Notes: a model not told the origin generated them from the letters alone. A stretch of DNA of 54,113 nucleotides from CAZPWQ01 sp964590495 (GCA_964590495.1 CAZPWQ010000013.1:1-54113), one strand, 5' to 3'. Shown: positions 35,368 to 45,320, counted from the stretch's first letter. Program-made: numbers and translations.

Positions 35368-38300
35368 ATGATGCGATCAATTACTCTCTCTTTCATACTT
35401 ATTTGCGTAATTACTTTCCAATCTCTTGGACAGCAGGTAGACGGCACCGTAACCGATGCCGAAAGTGGTGAAACCATTCCAGGGGTTAATGTGGTAATCA
35501 AGGATACGAATACAGGTACTGCCACAAATGCTGATGGTGAATATCAGCTGGATGTAACAAGTTTACAAGATACACTTGTTTTTTCTTTTATAGGTTATGA
35601 AACCAGAACAATACCAATTAATGGACGTAATGAGGTTAATGTCCAATTGCAACTGCAAACCGTGTCAGGACAGGATATAGTGGTAATTGGATATGGTACT
35701 ACTCGTAAAGAAAATTTAACTGGGTCGGTATCCTCTGTTTCAGGACAGGATCTTGAGAATATTCCGGTTTCAAGAGCAGACCAACTATTACAAGGCCGTA
35801 TTGCCGGTGCACATGTAACTCAAGTAAGCGGTGCCCCTGGAGCTCAAAGTAAAATTAGAATTCGTGGTGGTAATTCAATACAGGGAGATAATGACCCGCT
35901 CATTGTTATAGACGGTTTTATTGCAGGTTCTGATTTTAATTTAAGTAATTTGAATACACAGGATATCGAATCGATCGAAGTTCTTAAGGATGCAACTGCT
36001 ATCTCTATTTATGGTACTCGAGGGGCAAATGGAGTAGTTTTGGTCACAACCAAAAGTGGCAGAGGTGAGGAAGCTGGTGTACCTGAGGTCTCTTTCAACG
36101 TTTACTCAGGTATGCAATATATGATGAATACAGTTGATTTATTAAATGGCCCTCAACATGCAGCATATGCGAATGAAGATGCAGAATTCAGATCTGCAAC
36201 CCCTCCTTTTGAAGATCCGAATAATGTACCTGATGTTGATTGGTTGGACCTGATAACCAGAGATGCACCCGTATCGAATATGGATTTATCAGTTTCGGGC
36301 CAATCGGCAGACCAAAATATTAACTATTACATTTCGGGCAATTATTTTAATCAACAAGGTATTATTCGAAATTCGGGTATAGAAAAGTATAATCTAAGGA
36401 CAAATGTTAATTTGGAAATTTCTGACCGGGTCAGAACCGGCTTTAAATTAAATGCATCCAGGGTGAATGATGAAAACAATAAAGTTAATCTTAGTGCTGC
36501 TTTATTGCGGGCAGGTTTACCGGAAAGAGCGATATATGATGACGAAAATAACTTTACCGCTTTAAATCCTGTTTCTGCCAGTGTTCAGCGAAATCCTGAA
36601 GCGGATGTCCAGTTAAAGGTTGATCATGATTTTACTACCAAGCTGTATGGTAATCTGTTTGTCGAAGCAGAACTAATGGATAATTTATATCTGCAATCCA
36701 GCTTTGGAGCAGATATGGACAATTCAAAGATTAATCAATACAACTCCGGACGTCTTCCAGAAAATTTTATAATCAATAGAGGGGGCGATGGAAGTGTAGC
36801 AATAGCAAAGAGTACAAATATACTGAATGAAAATACCATTTCTTATTCAGCAGACATAGGAATTGACCATGAAATAGACTTATTGGGAGGATTTACCTGG
36901 CAAAAGTTTTGGATGGAAAATAACTATGCACAGGGATTTGGCTTTCCCAATGATTCACAATCATATAATAACTTGTCCAGCGGCTCGGATCCTACACGTA
37001 ATGTAGTAGATTCTGGATGGAATAGTTTTCAGTTAGTCTCTTGGTTGGGTAGAGCTAATTATCAATTTAAAAATAAATATCTCTTAACATTGGTAGGCAG
37101 AGTTGATGGAGCATCCAGATTTTCGGGATCCAACAACGAGTATGGCTTTTTCCCTTCGGGGGCAGTAGCATGGCGTTTAGGTCAGGAGCCTTTTATTAAA
37201 AAACTGGATGTTTTTGATACTCTGAAACTTCGAGCCAGTTATGGTTTTTCCGGTAGTCAGGCTATTGGATCATTCCGCACTCTGGCCCTGCTTGATGGGA
37301 CAGGTGCCTTTTTCAATGGAACGGAACAGTCTGCAGTACAAAGTGGTCGACCTTTTAACAGGGATTTAAAGTGGGAGACGACAAAACAGCTGGATATAGG
37401 ATTAGAAGCAGCTTTTTTCGAGGGTCGTTTGTCTTTTGAAGCAGATTATTATGAAAAAAACACCGAAGATTTATTGTTGAATGTACAAATTCCGAGGCAG
37501 ACCGGTTTTAGCAGCAAGTTGCAAAATCTGGGAGCTATAAAAAATCATGGACTGGAGTTTAAAGTTAATACAGTCAACGTTGAATCTAACAATTTTCAAT
37601 GGTTAAGCACTGTTACCATTTCCGGTAATAGAAATGAGGTACTGGATTTGGGAGGTTCAGAATTCATTGATCTTGTTTCACCAACCAGTGGTGGCCCTGG
37701 CGGCCGGTTAATAGTTGGTGAAACCGTGCCCGTATTTGTGGGTGTGGAATATCTGGGAACATGGAAAACACAGCAAGAAATAGATGAATCCGGGCAAAGT
37801 GGACAAGACCTGGGTGGACCCCGGTTTAGGGACACTAATGGAGATGGTGATGTTAATGTAGGTGATTTCGAAGTTTTGGGAAGTCCTCAGCCCGACTTTA
37901 TTGGTGGTATACAGAACACCTTCAACTATAGAAATTGGATGCTGGATGTCTTTATACAAGGTACTTATGGAAATGAAATTTATAACAGTCTTACCCAATC
38001 AGCATTCTTTGGTCGTCCGGAGGCAAACAAGTATGCTGAGACATTAGACCGCTGGACACCAGAAAACTCAGACTCCGATATTCCAAGAGCGGGACCAGTC
38101 GCAACATTGGCTTCTGTCCATAGTAATTCTGAAATGATAGAGGACGGCTCACATTTACGTTTAAAAAATCTTAGGCTAACCTATAACATCCCTACAGAAA
38201 AATTAGGTTTACCAGGATTTAAAAATATGAGTGTCTATTTTTCGGGAACCAATCTGTTTTTACTCTCGAATTTTCGTCTGTTTGATCCGGAGGTTAGTCA

Positions 38301-38391
38301 ATTTAGCGGGAGTAATATACTATCGGGCTTTTCACAAGGTGAGTATCCGTATGCAAGAACCTTAACTATTGGAGTAAAAGCTACATTGTAA
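35368..38391 (+). CDS. SusC/RagA family TonB-linked outer membrane transporter
   Basis: This 1007-residue outer membrane receptor has a signal peptide (MMRSITLSFILICVITFQSLG). A carboxypeptidase-regulatory-like domain (about 22-100, VDGTVTDAESGETIPGVNV) precedes the TonB box region and plug (IVVIGYGTTRKENLTGSV, IRIRGGNSI, IEVLKDATAISIYGTRGANGV). A 22-strand-type barrel extends to the C terminus. Together with the SusD lipoprotein 40 bases downstream it imports a bulky nutrient. The genes around it point to a phosphate- or sulfate-bearing glycerol compound, not a plain glycan, although a glycan remains possible. Confidence 0.96.
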   Translation: MMRSITLSFILICVITFQSLGQQVDGTVTDAESGETIPGVNVVIKDTNTGTATNADGEYQLDVTSLQDTLVFSFIGYETRTIPINGRNEVNVQLQLQTVSGQDIVVIGYGTTRKENLTGSVSSVSGQDLENIPVSRADQLLQGRIAGAHVTQVSGAPGAQSKIRIRGGNSIQGDNDPLIVIDGFIAGSDFNLSNLNTQDIESIEVLKDATAISIYGTRGANGVVLVTTKSGRGEEAGVPEVSFNVYSGMQYMMNTVDLLNGPQHAAYANEDAEFRSATPPFEDPNNVPDVDWLDLITRDAPVSNMDLSVSGQSADQNINYYISGNYFNQQGIIRNSGIEKYNLRTNVNLEISDRVRTGFKLNASRVNDENNKVNLSAALLRAGLPERAIYDDENNFTALNPVSASVQRNPEADVQLKVDHDFTTKLYGNLFVEAELMDNLYLQSSFGADMDNSKINQYNSGRLPENFIINRGGDGSVAIAKSTNILNENTISYSADIGIDHEIDLLGGFTWQKFWMENNYAQGFGFPNDSQSYNNLSSGSDPTRNVVDSGWNSFQLVSWLGRANYQFKNKYLLTLVGRVDGASRFSGSNNEYGFFPSGAVAWRLGQEPFIKKLDVFDTLKLRASYGFSGSQAIGSFRTLALLDGTGAFFNGTEQSAVQSGRPFNRDLKWETTKQLDIGLEAAFFEGRLSFEADYYEKNTEDLLLNVQIPRQTGFSSKLQNLGAIKNHGLEFKVNTVNVESNNFQWLSTVTISGNRNEVLDLGGSEFIDLVSPTSGGPGGRLIVGETVPVFVGVEYLGTWKTQQEIDESGQSGQDLGGPRFRDTNGDGDVNVGDFEVLGSPQPDFIGGIQNTFNYRNWMLDVFIQGTYGNEIYNSLTQSAFFGRPEANKYAETLDRWTPENSDSDIPRAGPVATLASVHSNSEMIEDGSHLRLKNLRLTYNIPTEKLGLPGFKNMSVYFSGTNLFLLSNFRLFDPEVSQFSGSNILSGFSQGEYPYARTLTIGVKATL

Positions 38392-38431
38392 TTTCTGTTA
38401 AAAAAACGCTTCAAAACAAATATTTAATACA

Positions 38432-39943
38432 ATGAAAAATCTACCTACAAAAATATTTTCGGTCCTGTTTGTATTACTGGTTCTTAGCAGTTGCGATAAT
38501 TTTTTAGCTGAAGAACCACGCGATATTTTATCCCCTGAGACCTTTTTTAATTCCGACGAGGAAGCCAAGGCAGCTGTAAACGGTTTATATCAACCTTTAT
38601 ATACCAATCCCATTTATGGGAGTTATGGTATTAGCAGGTTCTATATGTATGGTACAGATGTGATTGAACCCAGCCGGGAAGGAGGTGGAAGATTAAATGA
38701 TATAAATAATTATACTCTTTCAGAATCCAGAGATGCAGGATCGGGAGGCGCCTGGAATCAATTCTATACAATCATTCAAAATGCGAATGTTATTATAGAA
38801 AGAGTCACAGAAAATGAAAATCTTAGTGAGGCAGGAAGAGATCAATCGCTGGGTGAAACGCTGTTTTTAAGATCGTATGCTTACTATCACTTGACGAATA
38901 TGTTTGGTGATGTTCCCTATTATCGTGAGAATTTACCCATAGAAGAGGTTCAGGAACTGGGACGACATGACAGGACAGAAATACGTAATGAAATCTTGCA
39001 GGATTTACAGCAGACCCAGGAGTTATTGCCGGATAGTTATTCTGGCGGGGATCTTGGTAGAGCTAATAAATGGGCAGCTGCTACTGTAATGACTAAAATT
39101 TATCTAATACAGCAAAAATGGCAAGAGGCCCGTGACAAAGCTGTAGAGATTATAGATAACTCACCTCATAGTTTATTGGATGATTATGCAGATGTATTTG
39201 ATTATCCAGATAATGAGTATCATGATGAGAATATCTGGGAAATAGATTTTGTGAAGGATTTAAATTCTACCAATACTACCGATCTGTTTTCACCGAGGTT
39301 AAGGGATGAGCCTGCAAATAGTTCGGAAAGGGAGGCTTTAATAGAGGCTTTAGAAGAAAGAGACGAAGGCTTTACAGGTTTTGGATTGGCGGTTCCAAAA
39401 TGTGGGTTTGTTGATGAGTTCCCACAGGGTGATTTGAGAAGACCTGTAAATATCACGGAAAGTTATTTGGGTTTTGAATTAAAGCATCCTTACATGCCCA
39501 AGAAATGGAATCTGGATCAAATTAATTCGCCACGTACAAATCATGGAGAAAATTATATAGTTTTCCGACTGGCAGATGTATATTTAATGGCCGCAGAAGC
39601 GGAAAATGAATTAAATGGTCCAGCCAATGCTTACCAGTATATAAACACAGTCAGAGAACGAGCCTTTGATCCTGTTCAACCATTGGCCGGGCTTTCACAA
39701 CAACAGTTCCGGGAAGCGATATATGATGAACGGAAGTGGGAGCTGGCCGGAGAAGGTCACCGGCGTATGGATCTGATTCGATGGGGTATTTTATTTGAAG
39801 CTCTCCAAAATACAAGACACTGTGCTTATGATCCGGTAGGGAATTTCCAGCCGCACCACGTGCTATTCCCAATTCCTGCAGAAGAGATAGAACTGAATCC
39901 AAATTTACTGGAATCAGATCCTACTAATAATGGATACAGGTAA
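38432..39943 (+). CDS. SusD/RagB family surface lipoprotein
   Basis: This 503-residue nutrient-binding lipoprotein has a lipobox LSSCDNF and the typical RagB start EEPRDILSPETFFNSDEEAKAAVNGLY. TPR-like helices follow, and the C-terminal SusD signature is RLADVYLMAAEAENE, INTVRERAF and ERKWELAGEGHRRMDLIRWG. It caps the SusC channel encoded just upstream and gives ligand specificity. No cysteine-rich or carbohydrate-binding hallmarks reveal the ligand. Confidence 0.96.
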   Translation: MKNLPTKIFSVLFVLLVLSSCDNFLAEEPRDILSPETFFNSDEEAKAAVNGLYQPLYTNPIYGSYGISRFYMYGTDVIEPSREGGGRLNDINNYTLSESRDAGSGGAWNQFYTIIQNANVIIERVTENENLSEAGRDQSLGETLFLRSYAYYHLTNMFGDVPYYRENLPIEEVQELGRHDRTEIRNEILQDLQQTQELLPDSYSGGDLGRANKWAAATVMTKIYLIQQKWQEARDKAVEIIDNSPHSLLDDYADVFDYPDNEYHDENIWEIDFVKDLNSTNTTDLFSPRLRDEPANSSEREALIEALEERDEGFTGFGLAVPKCGFVDEFPQGDLRRPVNITESYLGFELKHPYMPKKWNLDQINSPRTNHGENYIVFRLADVYLMAAEAENELNGPANAYQYINTVRERAFDPVQPLAGLSQQQFREAIYDERKWELAGEGHRRMDLIRWGILFEALQNTRHCAYDPVGNFQPHHVLFPIPAEEIELNPNLLESDPTNNGYR

Positions 39944-40037
39944 TGAATAGCCAACTTCGTTTGACCTATTTCCATGTGCGTAAATAATTTCAGAATAAAT
40001 CTTATAAGATTAATGATAATTGAATACCTGTTGAGTT

Positions 40038-41417
40038 ATGAAAAAAATTTCACTGTTGCTTGTTGGTATAGGTTTCTTTTTTTCTTCAATTACTGTAAAA
40101 GCACAACCAGACTCAACCCCTCCCAATATTGTTATCATCTTGGCTGATGACATGGGTTATGCAGATGCGGGGGCCTATGGTTCTCCTAAAATAAAAACTC
40201 CTGAGTTGGATAAAATGGCGAACCAGGGAATGAAGTTCAGTTCTTTCTATACGGAAAGTCTTTGCTCTCCAACCCGTGCTGCATTATTAACTGGTAGTTA
40301 TGCCCATAGAGTGGGAGTATCACAGGTATTTTGGCCGGATTCAGATGATGGTTTAAATCCTGAAGAGATTACGATAGCTGAATTGCTACAGGAGGAAGGT
40401 TATACAACAGCAACTATTGGCAAATGGCACCTGGGACATGAAAAACCTTTTTTGCCTACTAATCATGGATTTGATTATTATTTCGGGCTTCCCTTTAGCA
40501 ACGATATGGGACCAAATGCCAGACCGGCTAAAGGCCCGTATGATCCGATGCCGATAATGCGAAACGAAGAAGTGATTGAACGTGGTCCGGATCAAGCCCT
40601 TTTGACTAAACGGTATACAGAAGAGGCTACTCAATTCATCAGGGAAAACAGGGATAAACCATTTTTTGTATATATGGCTCATACTATGCCTCATGTTCCT
40701 TTGTATGTAAGCGAAGAATTCCGTGGTAAATCAGATTTTGGTTTGTATGGGGATGTTATAGAGGAAATTGATTGGAGTACGGGTCAGATGCTCAATACAT
40801 TGGACGAGCTGAATTTGACCGAAAATACGCTGGTTATATTCTTATCGGATAATGGGCCATGGCTACAAAAAGGTGAGGATGGTGGACTGGCAACTCCCCT
40901 TCGTGAAGGGAAAGGTACTAGTTGGGAAGGAGGCCACAGAGTGCCTGCGATAATGATGTGGCCGGGAGAAATTCCAGCCAATACCACAAATGATGCAATG
41001 GCTACCATAATGGATCTATATCCAACTATTGCCAACCTGGTTGGCGCTAACCTGCCTGAAGATCGTGTTATTGACGGAAAGGACATCTGGCCACTTCTTG
41101 CAGGAGAGACTGACAAATCACCCCATGAAGTTTTTTACTATTATCGGCTCAGGCAATTGCAAGCCATCAGGATAGGAGATTGGAAGTTACATCTTGAAGG
41201 TAATAGGAGAGATTATAATAATGTTCATTATGATTATTCTAATAATTTCAATTTTCACCAAGATGAAGCCTTATACAACTTGAAGGAGGATATTGGTGAA
41301 CAGCGCAACCTTGTGCGGGATTATCCGGAAATCGTTAAGAAACTTAAGCAGGCTGTTGAGAAACACAAAGAGGAAATTGGGGAAAATTCACGTCCGCTGG
41401 GTGTTAATGAAAGATGA
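40038..41417 (+). CDS. Secreted sulfatase (S1 family)
   Basis: This 459-residue arylsulfatase-type enzyme has a signal peptide (to about residue 22). Metal site IILADDMGYAD (34-44) is followed by the formylglycine motif C76-S-P-T-R80 in SLCSPTRAALLTGS. Later sites include GKWHLGH and FLSDNGPW. The Cys at the active site means it needs an anaerobic or FGE-type maturase, which is not in the window. It follows susD by 94 bases in the same direction. A sulfate ester in the locus substrate is implied, for example a sulfated glycan or glycolipid. Phosphonate monoester hydrolase activity is an alternative in this superfamily. Confidence 0.9.
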   Translation: MKKISLLLVGIGFFFSSITVKAQPDSTPPNIVIILADDMGYADAGAYGSPKIKTPELDKMANQGMKFSSFYTESLCSPTRAALLTGSYAHRVGVSQVFWPDSDDGLNPEEITIAELLQEEGYTTATIGKWHLGHEKPFLPTNHGFDYYFGLPFSNDMGPNARPAKGPYDPMPIMRNEEVIERGPDQALLTKRYTEEATQFIRENRDKPFFVYMAHTMPHVPLYVSEEFRGKSDFGLYGDVIEEIDWSTGQMLNTLDELNLTENTLVIFLSDNGPWLQKGEDGGLATPLREGKGTSWEGGHRVPAIMMWPGEIPANTTNDAMATIMDLYPTIANLVGANLPEDRVIDGKDIWPLLAGETDKSPHEVFYYYRLRQLQAIRIGDWKLHLEGNRRDYNNVHYDYSNNFNFHQDEALYNLKEDIGEQRNLVRDYPEIVKKLKQAVEKHKEEIGENSRPLGVNER

Positions 41418-41517
41418 ATAAATCGGCAGTCAACTAAATATTACCTGTAGATAGAATATGTTGGTGGTTAAGGTTGCTATTTAGTTTTTTACAATTCAAT
41501 GTTCTACCAGTTTTTTT

Positions 41518-42420
41518 ATGCGAGCATCCAAATTTTTTTACCTGTTATTTATAGTCATTCTGATGTTGGGATGCAGTCAACCCGACCAGACAAAGGAACT
41601 TATATTAATTGGTCATCGGGGTGCTATGGGACTCATGCCTGAAAATACTATTCCGGGTTTTAAAAAGGCCGTTGATTTGGAGGTTGATGGTATTGAATTG
41701 GATGTTGTTATATCGGGTGACGATCAAGTGGTAATTTCTCATGAACCTTGGTTTCGTCACGATATTTGCCTGACACCAGAGGGTGATTCTATAGATAAAG
41801 AGACACAGAAGGAGCATCGGATTTACGAGATGAGTTATGAGCAGATTGCCAAATATGATTGCGGTTCTATAAAAAATCCAGATTTCCCGGATCAGGAAAC
41901 CCGTTCTCTCTCAAAACCATTGTTGAAAGAAGCTGTCAGGGAAATAGAGTCATATATAGTTGAGAAAGGTAATGATCCGGTCACCTATTTTATTGAGTTT
42001 AAAAGAAAGCCGGAATGGGATAATGAGTTACAACCGGAACCTTCAAAAGTAGTACAGCTGGTTCATGATGAACTAGCTGGGCTGGAGATACTGGACCGAG
42101 TCAGTGTACATTCATTTAATGAACGAATGTTACAGGAATTTAAAAAAATTAATTCCTCAATCCCACAGATGTATTCAATTCCCAAGAGAAATGTGGATTT
42201 CAGAGATAATTTAGCTGTACTAACTTATTCTCCAGATGTTTATTTCCCCCATCACACTTTAGTGGATTCGGGTTTAGTCAATAATGTCCAAAATGAAGAA
42301 ATGCTTCTTATCCCCTGGACAGTCGATGAATATGACAAAATGGTCAAATTAAGAAATTTAGGTGTGGACGGTATATTATCAAATTACCCCAATTATTTTA
42401 ATAAACTCAGAAATAATTAA
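41518..42420 (+). CDS. Lipoprotein glycerophosphodiester phosphodiesterase (copy 2)
   Basis: This 300-residue lipoprotein GDPD has lipobox LMLGC and active-site motifs HRGAMGLMPENT, ELDVVIS and SHEPWFRHD, closing with IPWTVDE and GVDGILSNYP. It is a close paralogue of the enzyme at 32624-33538, sharing perhaps half of its residues, so the pair arose by duplication within the locus. Having copies on both sides of the SusCD-sulfatase block suggests different substrate preferences or different promoters. Confidence 0.92.
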   Translation: MRASKFFYLLFIVILMLGCSQPDQTKELILIGHRGAMGLMPENTIPGFKKAVDLEVDGIELDVVISGDDQVVISHEPWFRHDICLTPEGDSIDKETQKEHRIYEMSYEQIAKYDCGSIKNPDFPDQETRSLSKPLLKEAVREIESYIVEKGNDPVTYFIEFKRKPEWDNELQPEPSKVVQLVHDELAGLEILDRVSVHSFNERMLQEFKKINSSIPQMYSIPKRNVDFRDNLAVLTYSPDVYFPHHTLVDSGLVNNVQNEEMLLIPWTVDEYDKMVKLRNLGVDGILSNYPNYFNKLRNN

Positions 42421-42523
42421 AATAGTCATTTCCGGTATCGCATTAATCGTGGGATGTCCTTGTATTTATTGATAAAGGCATCTTCATCCCAGAATTGAAT
42501 AATGTAACTTTTTACAAGGTAGA

Positions 42524-44170
42524 ATGAACCGCAACAAAAAAAAATCAAACAAGTTTGCTCTTGACCATTTAATTCATAAGAAGCTGAACCGCCGGAGTTT
42601 TTTACGTATAACAAAAAAAATAGCAGGATTGGCAAGCGGAGCCGGTTTAGTAAGTTCTCTTCCGTTTCTTTCTTTTGGGGAATCCTTATCTGAAAAAAAT
42701 GCAGATCCCTTTATAAAATCATCCCTCAAATCTCTTGATTATCCCTTTAGCCTGGGAGTAGCTTCGGGTGATCCGCTTCCGGAAGGAGTGGTTCTCTGGA
42801 CCAGATTAGCTCCAAATCCATTGAATGGCGGAGGAATGCCGTCTCGACAAGTGGAAGTACAATGGGAAGTAGCAAAGGACGACTCATTTCAGCAAATTGT
42901 TAGACAGGGAGTCATAAACGCTAAACCTGAATATGCCCACTCCGTTCATGCAGAAGTAGAAGGTCTGGAACCGGACTGCTGGTATTATTACAGGTTTAAG
43001 TCAGGAACAGATATTAGTCAAACCGGACGTACTAAAACAGCACCTGAACCGGGAGCTTCTATAGATCGTCTTAACTTTGCATTTACCTCGTGCCAAAATT
43101 ATAGTGAAGGTTATTATTCAGCATACGATCATTTAATAAAAGAAGATCTGGACGTAGTTTTTTTTCTTGGTGATTATATATATGAATACGGATCTCAAGG
43201 AGACATTGGGCGCGGGCATTTGCCCTCCAAAGAAATATACTCGCTCGAGGAATATCGGGCTCGTCATGCACAATATAAAAGAGATCCCTCACTGCAGGCG
43301 GCACACGCAGCTTTCCCATGGATTGTGACGCTCGATGACCATGAAGTTAAAAATGATTGGGGAGGTGAAGGTCCTCCTTATGATAATAATGAACAATTTT
43401 TGGCACGGCGAGAAGCGGCATTTAGAGCTTTTTATGAACATATGCCTTTGCGAAAGTCCTCTATTCCTGACAATATAGATATGCATTTATACCGGAATTT
43501 CTCGTATGGCAACCTGGTGCAGTTTAATGTCTTGGATACGCGCCAATATCGTACGGATTTTGCCTGTGGTGGTAAAATGGAAAGCCAATGTTCTGAACGA
43601 TTTGATTCTTCCCGGACTATGCTGGGTGAGGAACAGGAAAAGTGGTTATTCAGCAATTTAAAGACCTCATCAGCCCATTGGAATGTACTTGCTCAACAAG
43701 TAATGGTTGCCCAGCGGGATCGCCGAGCGGGATCAGATGTCCGCCTGCATATGGATAAGTGGGACGGTTATGCAGCCAGCAGGGAAAGATTGTTTAATGT
43801 TATTGAAAAAAACAAAATATCAAATCTTGTTGTTTTAACAGGTGATCAGCATAGTAACTGGGTAAATGATCTTAAAAGTGATTTTAATGATATGGAATCG
43901 TCAACTATTGCTACTGAACTCGTAGGTACCAGCATTTCATCGGGTGGTAATGGGGTTGATAAAGGTAAAAGAGGAAATATAGCACTGGCTGAAAATGCCC
44001 ATGTGAAGTTTTTTAATGGCCAGCGGGGATATGTGCGGTGTAGTTTAACACCCCAAAAATGGGAAACTGACTTCCGGGTGGTTCCTTATGTCGATGAAAC
44101 AGGAGCTCCGATCAAAACCCGTGCATCTTTTGTGGTTGAGAATGGTAAACCGGGCGCCGTTCGAGTTTAG
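42524..44170 (+). CDS. phoD: PhoD-like alkaline phosphatase/phosphodiesterase (Tat-exported)
   Basis: This 548-residue metallophosphatase carries a twin-arginine leader, NRRSFLRITKK, followed by a hydrophobic stretch. The PhoD N domain has FSLGVASGDPLPEGVVLWTR. The catalytic domain has FTSCQNYSEGYY, VVFFLGDYIYEYG, VTLDDHEVKNDWGG and LTGDQHSNW, the usual iron/calcium ligands. Tat export means it folds with metals in the cytoplasm before secretion. PhoD enzymes act on phosphomonoesters and diesters, including teichoic-acid-like polymers, which fits the two GDPD genes nearby. It is the last phosphatase of the locus. Confidence 0.93.
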   Translation: MNRNKKKSNKFALDHLIHKKLNRRSFLRITKKIAGLASGAGLVSSLPFLSFGESLSEKNADPFIKSSLKSLDYPFSLGVASGDPLPEGVVLWTRLAPNPLNGGGMPSRQVEVQWEVAKDDSFQQIVRQGVINAKPEYAHSVHAEVEGLEPDCWYYYRFKSGTDISQTGRTKTAPEPGASIDRLNFAFTSCQNYSEGYYSAYDHLIKEDLDVVFFLGDYIYEYGSQGDIGRGHLPSKEIYSLEEYRARHAQYKRDPSLQAAHAAFPWIVTLDDHEVKNDWGGEGPPYDNNEQFLARREAAFRAFYEHMPLRKSSIPDNIDMHLYRNFSYGNLVQFNVLDTRQYRTDFACGGKMESQCSERFDSSRTMLGEEQEKWLFSNLKTSSAHWNVLAQQVMVAQRDRRAGSDVRLHMDKWDGYAASRERLFNVIEKNKISNLVVLTGDQHSNWVNDLKSDFNDMESSTIATELVGTSISSGGNGVDKGKRGNIALAENAHVKFFNGQRGYVRCSLTPQKWETDFRVVPYVDETGAPIKTRASFVVENGKPGAVRV

Positions 44171-44255
44171 ATCATTTATACTATAAAACGGGATTTTTTA
44201 AAAATCTGAAATAAAGCATTAATTACAATGCGCAAAAATAAAGGAAGGTTACACT

Positions 44256-45320
44256 ATGGCAGAATTTTCTGAATTATGGATGATCGGTATGCTACTGGCA
44301 GCTTTTGCCGGAGGCGCATTTGGAAGCGCAATAGGGGCTTTACCGGCGTTTATTTTTACCGGTTTCCTGGTTATGGCAGGTGAAACAGCGGGTATTCTGA
44401 GTGGTGATATTATAGGACTATTAGCTATGGATGCAGAGTTGTCAAATTCCGATGCAATCACCTCATCGCTTGGTTTCGGACCGGTTTTTGGTCCACATAT
44501 CAGTTTTGCAGCCGGCACTGCGGCCTCGGCATTTGCCGCAAAGCGGGGGTATATGGATACGGATTTTCCTTATCATCAGGCCAAAAATATTGCTTATGCT
44601 CTTGGCCCCAAGCCGGATGTGATGTTTGTGGGCGGGCTGTTTGGTATTCTGGGATACTGGATTGCGACACTTTCCACGGTATTGGCTATGCCCTGGGATC
44701 CCATTGCTATGGCGGTTGTGTTGTCGGCAGTAGCCCATCGGCTGATTTTACGATATCCCATCATTGGAGAAAGCAAAGAGGGATTATTAAATATGAAGCC
44801 TTTCGTGGACGATGAGCGCCGGGTGATCGGAGAAACGGCCGCCGGGGGAAAGCCTGTCAAAGGACGCTTCACCGTGGAACCGTGGTTGCCGCATCAATAC
44901 CAATGGAACCACGTGACGATGCTGGGGTTAGTTGTCGGAATATTGGCAGCTTTTATTACCTATAAAACCGGCAGTACATTTCTTCCGTTTGGTGTCAGTG
45001 CGGCCACCCTGCTGTTTTTAAATTGTGGTGTCGCAAAAATTCCGGTAACTCACCATATTTCGCTGGTAGCCAGTACGGCTGTCATAGCCGCAACCGGAGG
45101 AGATTATCTTGAAAGTCCTCTCTATTTGATGTTGTTACTCGGCGGTTTATTCGGGATAATTTCAGCTTTAGCTGGAGAACTGATACAAAGAATTTTTTAT
45201 GCCCACAGCGATACTCATCTGGATCCGCCGGCTGCTGCGATTGTAATTGGGACATTCCTGATCGCCATATTGGCAATGGCCGGTATTTTCCCATCCAGCG
45301 CCTGGGTGCCGCTTCCCTGA
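44256..45320 (+). CDS. Uncharacterised polytopic membrane protein (DUF7973-like)
   Basis: This 354-residue, glycine/alanine-rich inner-membrane protein has about eight to nine hydrophobic helices. Conserved-looking features include AGGAFGSAIGALPAFIFTGF at the start, SLGFGPVFGPHISFAAGTAASAFAAKRG, and a repeated small-residue pattern in the second half (GVSAATLLFLNCGVAKIPVTHHI). The layout recalls membrane proteins annotated as DUF7973, whose function is unknown; this match is from memory and uncertain. The ATG has AAGGAAGG upstream. It follows phoD by 85 bases and may be the last gene of that transcript. Confidence 0.7.
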   Translation: MAEFSELWMIGMLLAAFAGGAFGSAIGALPAFIFTGFLVMAGETAGILSGDIIGLLAMDAELSNSDAITSSLGFGPVFGPHISFAAGTAASAFAAKRGYMDTDFPYHQAKNIAYALGPKPDVMFVGGLFGILGYWIATLSTVLAMPWDPIAMAVVLSAVAHRLILRYPIIGESKEGLLNMKPFVDDERRVIGETAAGGKPVKGRFTVEPWLPHQYQWNHVTMLGLVVGILAAFITYKTGSTFLPFGVSAATLLFLNCGVAKIPVTHHISLVASTAVIAATGGDYLESPLYLMLLLGGLFGIISALAGELIQRIFYAHSDTHLDPPAAAIVIGTFLIAILAMAGIFPSSAWVPLP

